From: Chrysoporthe austroafricana
Lineage: Eukaryota > Ascomycota > Sordariomycetes > Diaporthales > Cryphonectriaceae
Assembly (NCBI GenBank): GCA_001051155.2
Contig: JYIP02000017.1
Coordinates: forward strand, 64,501-128,500
DNA length: 64,000 nt
Reading direction: 5' to 3'
Every line of letters begins with the position of its first letter. Position 1 is the first letter of the stretch. The notes beneath the pieces were generated by a model. The model did not search any database and was not told the DNA's origin. It saw only the letters and a list, made by a program, of their open reading frames with translations. A program made the position numbers and the translations under genes. Positions 54,201 to 64,000 of the stretch are shown piece after piece.

Positions 54201-57200
54201 GGCCTGCTGACTCTGATCGCCTTTATTGGTTTGGGATGGGTCAAACTCTGGCTTCCGCCCTGCAGTGCTTACTGCTCGGCAGATCTACAGTACGTGCTTG
54301 GGTGATGTGGTTCTCGCCCCCAAACCCCCGGCCTGTCAGCCCCGGCGAGCCAGTGTCAGATAGCCCCGTCAGGACAACGTCCTGGGCCATTTAAGGTCTG
54401 CTGGCAGCCATGCAAAGAGTCTATTGGTTTCTGCTCTGTACTTGCGCCCCTTGTGACGCGAGGTCAAGATACTACGAACACACCCACCGCCAACGAAAAA
54501 CAGACGAGGCCGAAAGACGAGCAGATATGGAGACGAGCCCCTCCCCCAGTGTCACAGCCAATAAGGGTCCTGTGCCTGGGGCCGCAGCCTGACGAGGACG
54601 AGGCACAGATACAGCAAGTTGGCATCACACGACGAGATATCCGAGGTTCGGTTCGGTTCGCAGGTCGAGGGATATTCGCCGCGCTGCCGATTGTCCGACC
54701 AGACGCCCTGCCTGAGACCGGCACCGTTCCCACACCCTCCTCGACTTGGATGTTGTACGGTCACGAGTCGCCCAAGCCAGTAGTTGTGAATGAGGGCTCT
54801 GACGCTGCCACGAAGAACGACCGAGGAGGCACCGTTTCTGGACGCAACTTGTCTTTCTCAGCTCTTCTCCATCCAGCGGTGGGTGTTGTTGATATGTGGC
54901 CAGCCAGTCACATGTCATGAGAGCGACAGGAAGAAATTGGAAGGCCGGGAGAAGGAGGCTCGTAACAGAACAGGAGCGATGCCAAGTATCGTTAAGAGGG
55001 AGAAAGAAGATCCCCATACGGATTGTCTACCAAAGCTCGATCTGCGGCACAGATGGAAAGATCGAAGACGTTGGCATGACGATACCCCGATTTAAACGTC
55101 AACGAGCGGGACTGGAGCGCTCGTCTTGTCGCTATCGAGGTCTCCTATCAAGATAGAAAGGTCTCTTCACCATGCCTACGCAACATGTCCTGCTCCACCA
55201 GAACCGGCCGGCATGCTCGCCGTGTGAGAGACGAAGACGCCGCGCGGCTCGGGGCCTCCCAATCTAATGATGCAATACTTCTCTCCGATTTCACCTTCAT
55301 CCGATTCTCCCCTTCGGTTCGATAAGGGGCAGGCTTATCGCGCCGCTGAGGCCTTCCAGTGCTACAGCGAGGTCTAACGCCTGGCTGCTAGGACAAGACT
55401 CGATCATCTATATGCGGCGTGCTTAAGGTGCCGGACCCCCGTGGTCTTGCTGCGCAGTCCACCTGGCTTGCGCGTTGCAAACGACCGTCGATACCACCCA
55501 AAATCCCGAACGTCTTGTTCTATGGCATCGAAACCTAAGCCCGAGCTTGTTTACACCAATATCCCGGCAGATGGTGTCCAGACAAGCTTCTGCGCCAAGG
55601 TGCCAATGTCTTGGCCGCGGCACCAGCCGACTAACGACGAGCATCGCCTAGTGGAAAAGTCTCTGGCCGCTCGCTCAATATCGAATCGCGAACTGTAGCA
55701 AGCTCGCGGACGGGGCGGGCGGGATGACGAGATGCGGCGCCCGTCTCAACGCCGCGCCCCAACTCTGAGGCAGGCCAAGTCTTTCTGGCTGGACTGGCAT
55801 CATTGCGTATTCGAATTGCTAGCTTGTGCGTGCAGTTGACGGAGTCTTTGGTCCATAGACGGGTGCCCTGGGGCTTCGTATTGGTAGGGCCTGGTTGCCA
55901 TCTGTGTCGATCGCTGTGCCTTCAATCACACCTGGCTGAACTGATAAGCCCGGAGAAATCGATTAGCTGGACAGACGAGTCCCAGGTCGAGCACAATATG
56001 CCTGAGATCGTCTCTAAGGCCAAGGATCTTGCCAGCAAGAAACTGGACCAGCGATCCCAGCCGGGCACCCAGGTGGAGGGCACCGCCGACGCGGATGTCA
56101 AGCAGCGCAACGTCCTCGTCAACCATCCTCGTCCACCACCCTCGAGAAATGGAGGACCGGTTCCGAGTCCGTATTTTGAGCTACACTGAGAGCTCAACGA
56201 CGGGACGAACCAGGCTGGCGTTCCGTCGCGGGATCGCGGGCTGATGGCCGAGGCTGCTGTGGCGAAGGTCAGCTCTGCCGTTCGCTTTTGGCAAAAGAAT
56301 AGGCTGGGATCGAGACACTAGAGTTGGCTTCAAGATAGCCATGGCCAGTGCCTGGTTAAGATCAGGCCTATGAGAGTAGTAGGGAATGCTACAGTACAAA
56401 GTCGTGCGCAGGATCCCATATCAGACCCGCCCATCCGTTCAGCCTTTGCGCCTGCGATTGGGGCGTCCAGAACAGTCCCTCTGAGGTCTTGACTGAATAC
56501 AAGCTGAGGAAAGCAGGTAGATTAGCCTCGACGCGCCTGGAGCTTGTCTCTTGGCTGAACGGGAGAGAACCCACGATTCCTGTTGGAAGGGAGGGGTCTT
56601 TGATGAGCCTACAGGCGGTGCCAGAGCTGCCTGGGCGTCACATAACTGCCGAAAGCAATGCTGTCTCCTCTGCAAGTTGTGTAGGTTTTGTATTGGCTTT
56701 GGTATCGATCATATCTGGCTTCATTTTCTTCTGTCGATTCCCAGTGTAGCGCAAGTTGAGAAAGGAAGGATCCCCTCTCCCCGCCAGAGTCTTCTCGGTG
56801 ATCGTCACATCACTCGTGAGTGTCTTATACCGGACTATCTTCAGGCCGTAATTGTCCCTTTGATTTTTCCTGAACAGAGTCTAAGGATGCTGCCGGGTAT
56901 CGAGGTCAAGCTTTCGAGCCCCAGTCCCAGAACATCCAGCTGTATAGGTGCCTCGACCGGCAGATATGCTCGCGTGGGTGATCCATCCCCGAGCTCACCG
57001 GGGAAATCAGCAGATGGGCTGTTATCGCGGATGACACCGCGCGATTTCGCTCCTATGGTTCCTACTCCTATAGGCCCTCCTCTGCCGGACGTCTTAGTCT
57101 TGCTCACGGAAGGGTCAGTAGGGAGCGGGACATGGGAAGAATGTCCATCCCCCCCTCTCCTTGAACGAAGTCAGCCGCGGCATAGCTTTTCTATTTCTTG

Positions 57201-59197
57201 CTCTTTTTACTCGCTGTATGAATTGTGATCCTGTATATCCTCCTCTATCTGGTTCATGCTGCTTACGTACAGAATAGACACAGCCATCGGGCATGCCAGA
57301 TGTGGTTGATCCCACTGGCCTGCCCAGCAAGCCGCCAGCGGCCGTGCACGGTCCCCAGCTCAGGTTGGATATCTAGTCCAAGTCAGCTGCAGCAATCATG
57401 GCTGTAGTTCGAGGAGGAGCATGCTTCAGCTGGGGGGGGGGGCACATCCTGCCGTCCAGCCCCCGAGGCGAGTAGGAACAAGAGCCGCCTGCCTACGCGA
57501 AGCAGCCGGCCCCTACATACGAGGCCTGGGGCGCCACTCACGGCCTCCTGACAGGTTGGCACCACCGGGAAGGATCCGGAGGCACCCGGCCAGCGTGAGG
57601 GCTGCAAGATTGCTTATTTTCGGGAGGCATCGCTGGGCGGCGCCTGGCCACCGTCCTCAGCCCATCAGCAGCGGCGGGCAGGGAACGCGCGCGGGCCCCA
57701 GCTCGCGGTCCGCTGTTAATTATGTGCACGGTGAGGACAAGGCAGAGCGTGGGCAGGCGGAGACGGATCGGCAGACGGCGCTCATGTGATTTTTGCGCTC
57801 CTTTCTGGTTCCGGGTCTGATCGTCTATCACCCTCGAGAGTCAAATCCCAATGCGGCCAGCCGGGGTTTTACTTCCATGACAGTGCCTCAGCAGGCGCTC
57901 GCATCCCTGCGTTGGAGGAGCGCAGGTGCGTTGAGCCATGCTAATGCTGTACAGGGGAGTCAATACCTAATTCAAGGGATCAAAAGGAAGAATGAGATAG
58001 GCATGAGAGGGGAGAGTCAATAATGGTGGAGGGCTCCCTCCCTCGCAGGTTGCGTGGTGTGTGTCCATTGTCCCAATCGCATTTGCCCATTGGCTTTGAG
58101 TTTTAACCACCCACGTATTCGATGCGGACTTGCTTTCCCATCTCTGCAAATAATACCGGTCTGGGGGCGGCCGGGGAAGGAGAATATCTGCCGGTGGTGG
58201 TGTGCTGCCAGCTGTCAACCTCGTCTCTCCCGCACGTGGCGACCGCCGGGCGGTCGAAGAGCCTCTGGACAGCCCTGGTCTGTTCCTGCAGATAGATGCG
58301 ACGGGGAGAGTCGCAGCCCGGGGCCGTCAGGATCTCGACCCCTGAGCGTGGGATGCTTGCTGCAGGCCAATCCACCGCGACCAAGTCGGCAGCCGACGCC
58401 ACCCCCCCTTCGGTGTCCGTCTCGTCCGCAGCAGCAGCAGGCTACGTGTTCGAAGTGCCCGGCGGCAGGGCACATGTCATCGCACACATGCCGCGGCTGC
58501 GCTGCTGCACTACAAAGTATGTGACAACCACGGTCGACTTCGTCCGTGCGGCCACACGACCGCGGCCTGTTTCGTTCTCCAAGAGGCGCCCCCGCCCTCT
58601 CATGGGCTCCGGCTGCAGGCGGCGTTTCTGAAGCACGATGGATCGCATGCGGGAGCGTGACCTGCATGGCCATGCAGGCTTCAGGGGCCCCGCCGGGCCC
58701 AAGCAAGACGCATGCTGCAAGGGGCTTCTGGTTCTGGTAAGTAGATAGCAGAGCTGGGCCCGGTAACAGGACCGTACCTGGAAAGGACTGCATGGCCTGC
58801 CGCTGGGGGTTTGCCGCGCGGGTGGTCGTTGGGAGGAGGCAGCTGAGAGCGAGAGCGGCCTCTCACGGCGGGCGTATTCTCCCCTGGCGCACGGCTCTCG
58901 ACGGTGAGTGAGTACGATGATCAGGCCTGCGCGAAATGCCGCTGCCCTGGAGGCGCATCAGGATGCCACGTGGGTGCGTGTGTTTCGTGTCTCGCTCGCC
59001 ACCACTGGCAGCGGCACGGCTTGGCTGTTTGGTAAAAGTACAACGGCCTCGGTGATTTGCTGCACCTTGCACGACGTGCCGTGCGTGCATACAGCTGGCG
59101 CATGCAGCTACAACCAGCACCTGCCTACCCCATACCGATCTGTCACAGGCTGGCGCCCCTCGTATGGCGCGGTGCCTGTTCCATCTGCCGCGGTTGT

Positions 59198-59455
59198 TTG
59201 TGTCGTTGTATCTCTGTGTGTGTCTCTCGGTGTGCGTGTGTGCGTGCGTGGCTCGTGCCGCCGACCTCGAAAGGCGTCGCAGCGCCGGCGCTAATACGGC
59301 AGAGAGGGGACCGTCTTGACGCCCGCCCCTTTCGTGCTGGCCCCCTTTTCCGCGCAGAAGGTGGCAGCAATTCGGAAGCAGGACCGACCTGCACAGCAAG
59401 CCAGGCCGGACCAAGGCGCTTGTGTGTGTGTGTGAGTGTGTGTGGGATGTGGCGA
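59198..59455. repeat. GT-rich simple repeats
   Basis: Interrupted GTGTGT tracts occur at about 59200-59255 and 59420-59446. Confidence 0.8.
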
Positions 59456-60684
59456 GGGGGGAGGGGGCGTCACGCCAGAGCGCCGGACCTGGGGCTCGTG
59501 ACGTTGGCCATCCTCTTAAGTACGAATGTTATAGCAGCCGGCTGTCGCACACGACATGTCATTCACTGCTGTTCAGTATGGTGCTATGGTAGCGGGAGAG
59601 GTGGGGTTGAAGGGGGGGCGGTCCCCAGATTGGGATGAAGTTTAACGACGGCGCTGGTGCGTTTCACTTGGGGGGGGGGGGAGAGAATGAGTACCTCCGT
59701 ACTGGGTACGAATCAACCCCTCTCTTTCTCTCTCGCTCTCTCGATCTACGGATCTGCAGTACGGAAACAGCAGTGGCAGGTAAGATTGGGCCTGTCGATG
59801 CATCGGTGGAGAATCTGACGAGGGAAAGATGGGCAGAGGAAATAATGATAACTATTATTCTTATCTGCCGCCCACTGTCGGGTACGAGGCAAGGGAGCCT
59901 CCACGCAAGTGCTGTGGTGGCATAATGGGTTCGTCCGTATAGCACGGTAATTACTGTCCTGCTATGATACCGCGCAGCACTTACAGAGAGTGCTGAGTAC
60001 ATGCCCAGTAGGCACTTTAGGGTCGAGAAGTGTGGGGTGGGCGTGGGCGTGGTGGGGTTAGAGGGCGGGGGCTAAAATTAACTTAGCAAAGGACCCTTGC
60101 CCCATAGTCCGTATCCAGTGGTATCGTACAGAGGGCCACGAGGGGGTACTGCCATAGCAGCATAGCGCACTGTACCTCACTGAGTAGTGAATACCGGGCG
60201 ACCCCTGAAATATTTCCCAAAACGGCGGCGCTAGAACACGATTGAGCATCCACTCGCGTCTCTGCAATCTTGCGACAAATCTTCCATGCAGGCCAGGGCT
60301 GTACTAAGTATAGTACGGACGTGCTCGTTGCCGTCGCGTATTGCGACTGCGGGAGGGTAAGGTAATATCGCCTCTGGGGTTCGCATGATGATATACCTGC
60401 AGCACGGCATGGTTAGAGGGAACAAGAAGGGGAGATACTAAGTAGATGGAGGACGAGGACATACTACGCAGTACTGAGTAAGTAAGTAGTTCAGTGGGGA
60501 TACTGCGGTGCTTACATGCCCAATGCTACTGTACACAGTACTGGGTACTGCGGCATGCTACTAGGTGTCATACTACCTAGAGTAGTGCGAAGGTAAAACC
60601 GTTCAGGGCCCCCGCGGACAGGGCCAGGGGTGCTAGGGCCAGGGGCAGGGCCAGGGGTAGGGCCCGCCTGGGCCATCGTGGCCA

Positions 60685-60708
60685 TGTGGTGGTGGTGGTG
60701 GTGGTGGT
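60685..60708. repeat. (GGT)n microsatellite
   Basis: About eight GGT triplets in tandem are visible in non-coding sequence. Confidence 0.9.
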
Positions 60709-60966
60709 ACCTATGTACCTGCGCAGCCGCTGTGTAGGATGGGATCTCTTTCCTGGTTTGGCCCAATTCATTCCGGATTCGATTTCAATTGCAAATTTCC
60801 AGCCCTGAACGGATCAGGTCCAATTCCGGCACGAGCAGATCTGGTCTTGCGCCATTCCTCTCCCTCCCCTTCTCCTCGGCCGCGCCATACCTACGTACGT
60901 ACGTGTCAAGCCTCGGGGGGTTTACGCGCGCAGCTGCCACCAGAGAGAGCACAGGAGAAGACGAGG

Positions 60967-61003
60967 CGAGACGAGACGAGACGAGACGAGACGAGACGAG
61001 ACA
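60967..61003. repeat. (GAGAC)n pentanucleotide repeat
   Basis: About seven tandem copies of GAGAC are seen. Confidence 0.9.
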
Positions 61004-61557
61004 AGGCGGCCACGGGTCCTGCTTGTCCTGCGCGACACACACAACCTCGATACCACCTCGATACCACCTCACCACCACCACCGACAGCAGCAGCAGCTTG
61101 CCCGGTCCTTGCCCTGGCCCTGACCTTGAACCTTGACCTCGACCCTGCCCTCGGCCTCTCTCGACCTCGATCTGAACCCCGGGTGGCCTCGCTCGCTCGC
61201 TCGTTCGACCTCGGGCTTTCTTGAGAGGGGTGTGTGTATTTGTGTATGTGTGTATGTGCGTGCGTGCGTGCGGCTGAGGGTTACAGTGACACACGACGCC
61301 GGCATTGGACACCGGAGAGACTGACAGGCTGGGATCTGGATTGGACTGTACAGTCACTGGCTCGCTGGCTGGCTGGCTGACTGACCGGCCTGACTCGACA
61401 CCCTGAGATCTAGATCCCCGCGATCTGGAGACACACACGCGGGCGAGCGACCTGCCAGGGCTTGCTGCCACGGCGGCCGGAAGCTAGCCTCGTCGAGGGC
61501 AGGCCTCAGATCCCGTCGTCGCACGATCGCGGCCGTCTTACACCACTACTGCGCCAA

Positions 61558-61606
61558 GGGACCGACCGACCGACCGACTGACCGACCGACCGGCTGGCTG
61601 GCTGGT
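61558..61606. repeat. (GACC)n followed by (GGCT)n
   Basis: Tandem GACC tetranucleotides change into tandem GGCT tetranucleotides; the same GGCT motif also occurs at about 61360-61380. Confidence 0.85.
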
Positions 61607-62267
61607 TGGCGACCTAGGTCACAGGTACCAGACATAAGCGCTCTGGCCTCGTGTGTGCCGTCCTGCGCCCTGCATCGTGCATAGTGCGTCGTGCGCCGCG
61701 CATCGTCCACCCTCCCGCAGCATCGCGCATCGCGACGCACGCCAAGCGCCCGCCTGGCCTGGACCTGGACCTGGACTGCCGCCGCGTGTCGAATCGAGGA
61801 CGAGACGAAACAACACGGGACCGCCCTCTGGACGCTGCACGCCCACGGCGGCTCCTCGGCAGCCCCGTCCCCGACCTGTTGGGATTAGGATCTGCGTGCG
61901 CAGTACGAGCACCGCACGGCGCATGTCTGCCTGTCCCTCGTGCATCTGCATGGCGCCCACACCACGAACGCACTGCTCGCCCTCACACGTTGCGCCCGGC
62001 CGTCCCCCCCCCCCTCGTCCCGAACCTGGCCTCTGCCCAGCGGCGCTCTGCCTGCGGCGACGGCGACCACCGCCACCACCATCACAGCACTGGCGCCTGC
62101 CGCGCGGGTGGGTCTGCGAGGCTAGTAGCAGGGCTAATTAATCATTTCCTCCCGATCAGACGAGCGACGGCGGTACCGTGCTACGAGCGCATAGAGGGTG
62201 TGCACAAGCAGGCATAAGCCCGTCCCCAGGCAAGGGTTCAGAGTTTCCGGCTCCGAAATTTCCAAAT

Positions 62268-64000
62268 ATGCCTCCCTCCGAGCACCAGCCGCCCCAGCCG
62301 AGGAGGGCGCATAACCACCGCCGCGCCAGGCCCGAGCTGAACATCGACACCTTCGACGCCAACGCCTACTCCTACTCCCCCGACTACGAGGAGAACGAGC
62401 TCTCCACACCGCTCTCGCCCCCGCCGCCCAGTCACCTCGCCTTCCCCCAACCGCCCGCCATCCCCTACAAGTCCTCCCAGCGGAGCCTCAACTCCCCGGC
62501 CACACCTCACTCCGCCGGCACCTACGACAGGCGCCGTCCCCAGCTCTCGCCCAGAGGCAGGCCCGCCGCGGCCAGCCGACCCTCCACAGGCCCGCCCGCC
62601 GGCGGCAGCAGCCCGCGACACCACGGCAAGGTCTCCGCCCACGGCGACGGGCCGGGGCAGGAGAGGGATGCGCGCACGAGGCACGGCACTGATCCTGACG
62701 GCGCCCGCGACCTAGCAGAGCGCGATCGAGCCGGCGACCTGGACGACGCCCAGGCGACCTTCTTCGACACCTTCTCCGACACCTTCTCCGACGCCGACAT
62801 GTCGAACCAGGACCACGAATCCCCCCTGCGGCAGCGGGACTCCCGCACCCCTCCGCCCGCCATCCAACACCGCGACCTGCGAGATCCCCACCGGGACTCC
62901 CACGACCTCTCCCTCTCCCCGCGCAACGTGACCCGCGACTCCCTGCTGGGGAACATGCTGCTGTCCCTCGACCAGTTCAATATGGGGCAGGTGAACAGCA
63001 TGCAGGCTGGCGGCGAGACCAGGACCATGTCCGGCTTCGCCAGCCCCCATCCCTCCTACCGCTACGAGGAGCCTGCCGGCGCAAGAGCAGCAACAGCAGG
63101 AGGAGCTCCAGCGGGCGGCGGCGGCAGCAGGACGATGACGAGCACGTCGTCGAGGGTGAGGAACACCTTCCACGCCGGGGCCGGGGTCGCGGGCCGCGGC
63201 CACGGGTACTCGTACAGTTCCGACTACGAGGCCGCGGACGACGACCTCAGCCGCGTGTCGAGCAACCTATCGCGAGGGCGCAGGAGCAACAGCCTCTCGG
63301 CCAATCCGGCTAGGATGCGCGATACTGCCACCAATCAGCGCGGCGCCCACAGCTCGTCGGGCGCGCGGGCGCTGCACTCGAGGGGCGGCAGGGGGAGCAA
63401 GAGCAGCAGCACAACCAGCATCGACGCCGCAGGCTACGCACACGTCCTGGGGAGCCAGAAGTGGGTGCACGGCATCGGCGTCCCCAAGCGGTCCTCCAGC
63501 CTGGAGCCGGCGCGGCGCCGATCCTACGGCACGCAGCCGCCGGAGCAGCTGCAGCAGCAACAGCCGCGGCAGAACCAGCCGCACCTGCAGCAGGGTCAGC
63601 AGCCGCCGTGGCACATAGAGTTGGCCAACTCCTTCTTCGACCGCTCCAGCACCAACCTCGACTACGACTACAACTACGACCTGGACGATGCCGCACCCAC
63701 CCCGACAGTGCCAGTCGGTCCCCGTCGGCTCGCCACCATGCCGTCCATGCCGTCCATTGCCCGCCACGAGCCCATGGGCGAGCCCCTGTCGCCCGTGCGA
63801 TCGGTCAACCTCCGGCTCGAGCGGAAGCGCAGCAACAAGTCCTCCCGCAGCACCAACACCGCGAAACATCACACCTCGTCCAGACGCGATGCGGCTCGCG
63901 AGCGCGAGAACGCCCCTCTCCCTCCACTACCCCTGCCCGGTACCGCCCCCGACGCCGTCGCAGATCTGTCAGAAGACTCCGCACCCGCACCACATGTTGG
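62268..64000 (+). CDS. Low-complexity conserved hypothetical protein, 5' part (continues beyond window)
   Basis: From ATG 62268 the frame is open to the window edge (577 codons) with no stop, so the 3' end is outside. The product is rich in Arg, Ser, Pro, His and Gln and is mostly disordered. Recognisable islands are RPELNIDTFDANAYSYSPDYEENELSTPLSPP near the start, FFDTFSDTFSDADMSNQD, DLSLSPRNVTRDSLLGNMLLSLDQFNMGQ, SKSSSTTSIDAAGY, WHIELANSFFDRSS and PTPTVPVGPRRLATMPSMPS. These ordered-looking islands suggest a conserved scaffold or regulatory protein found in Sordariomycetes, but I know no function. The TFSD unit is tandemly duplicated at DNA level (about 62766-62793). The strand is set by open length and these islands; minus-strand frames in the same block are shadows. 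Confidence 0.65.
   Translation, partial: MPPSEHQPPQPRRAHNHRRARPELNIDTFDANAYSYSPDYEENELSTPLSPPPPSHLAFPQPPAIPYKSSQRSLNSPATPHSAGTYDRRRPQLSPRGRPAAASRPSTGPPAGGSSPRHHGKVSAHGDGPGQERDARTRHGTDPDGARDLAERDRAGDLDDAQATFFDTFSDTFSDADMSNQDHESPLRQRDSRTPPPAIQHRDLRDPHRDSHDLSLSPRNVTRDSLLGNMLLSLDQFNMGQVNSMQAGGETRTMSGFASPHPSYRYEEPAGARAATAGGAPAGGGGSRTMTSTSSRVRNTFHAGAGVAGRGHGYSYSSDYEAADDDLSRVSSNLSRGRRSNSLSANPARMRDTATNQRGAHSSSGARALHSRGGRGSKSSSTTSIDAAGYAHVLGSQKWVHGIGVPKRSSSLEPARRRSYGTQPPEQLQQQQPRQNQPHLQQGQQPPWHIELANSFFDRSSTNLDYDYNYDLDDAAPTPTVPVGPRRLATMPSMPSIARHEPMGEPLSPVRSVNLRLERKRSNKSSRSTNTAKHHTSSRRDAARERENAPLPPLPLPGTAPDAVADLSEDSAPAPHV

Larger units (their letters stand above)
51216..62267. other. 11-kb GC-rich gene desert with many microsatellites
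   Basis: No gene is supportable in this large block. All frames of up to about 280 codons overlap on both strands as expected for GC-rich DNA and lack recognisable domains. Recurrent short motifs built on GTACT/AGTACC/TACCTA are scattered, and simple repeats cluster at 59.2-61.6 kb. It probably includes the promoter and 5' UTR of the gene at 62268 and the OPT promoter on the left. Small intron-rich or non-coding genes could be missed. Confidence 0.5.

Noticed and set aside
55522..56189. Short frames beginning MASKPKPELVYTN and MPEIVSKAKDLASKK
   Set aside because: They look faintly protein-like but are short, lack continuation by plausible introns, and I recognise no family; possibly gene remnants.
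25477..61606. Repeat tracts considered as CRISPR-like arrays
   Set aside because: They are simple microsatellites without regularly spaced unique spacers, and the genome is fungal.

Overview
The window is nuclear DNA of a filamentous ascomycete (Pezizomycotina, most likely Sordariomycetes). The genes carry short spliceosomal introns of about 47-125 nt with GT(A/G)NGT donors, CTAAC/CTGAC-like branch sites and AG acceptors. The repertoire (non-reducing PKS, AflR/AflS regulators, OPT transporter, FG nucleoporin, RPS20, class II tRNA-Leu) is typically fungal. Exon borders below were worked out by eye; each multi-exon model closes in frame. No database search was run, so family names rest on motif recognition.

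Positions 1-18.9 kb hold a polyketide cluster of the emodin / atrochrysone-anthraquinone type: a partial MFS exporter (1-1121), an AflS/AflJ-like co-activator (1553-3093, minus), an AflR-like Zn2Cys6 regulator (5434-6855), an EthD-fold decarboxylase (6994-7599, minus), a DUF1772 anthrone oxygenase (7902-8604), a metallo-beta-lactamase thioesterase (9019-10056, minus), an NR-PKS (10918-16727, SAT-KS-AT-PT-ACP without TE) and a second MFS transporter (17047-18865, minus). The six core genes form three divergent pairs. Together they suffice on paper for PKS assembly, release in trans, decarboxylation to an anthrone and oxidation to an emodin-like anthraquinone. No further tailoring gene is visible, but the cluster may continue to the left of the window.

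Positions 21.4-22.8 kb encode a membrane fatty-acid-desaturase family protein. A homopolymer-T artefact with an N lies at about 24.0-24.1 kb. Housekeeping and conserved genes follow: a Gln-rich C2H2 protein (27205-28686), a CUE-domain protein like Cue3/ASCC2 (29266-31335, minus), ribosomal protein S20/uS10 (31805-32331), a CCCH-FG nucleoporin of the Nup42/Amo1 type (33303-35856, minus), 5-oxoprolinase (37368-41210, minus), a small basic hypothetical protein (42142-42690), a DUF1445 protein related to D-glutamate cyclase (43077-44036), a tRNA-Leu(CAG) (44528-44688), a conserved hypothetical (45537-46409), a free-standing AlaX-type tRNA-editing protein (46657-47517, minus) and an OPT oligopeptide transporter (48274-51215, minus).

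Positions 51.2-62.3 kb are GC-rich, microsatellite-laden and without a supportable gene. The right edge carries the 5' part of a long low-complexity conserved hypothetical (62268 to the end).

The most unusual object is the tRNA-Leu(CAG) gene. Besides the normal short intron at 37/38, its D-loop is interrupted by a 59-nt insert with every hallmark of a spliceosomal intron (GTAAGT, CTAAC, TAG). Removing both introns gives a perfectly folded 82-nt tRNA-Leu, and the A box, B box and a T6 Pol III terminator are intact.
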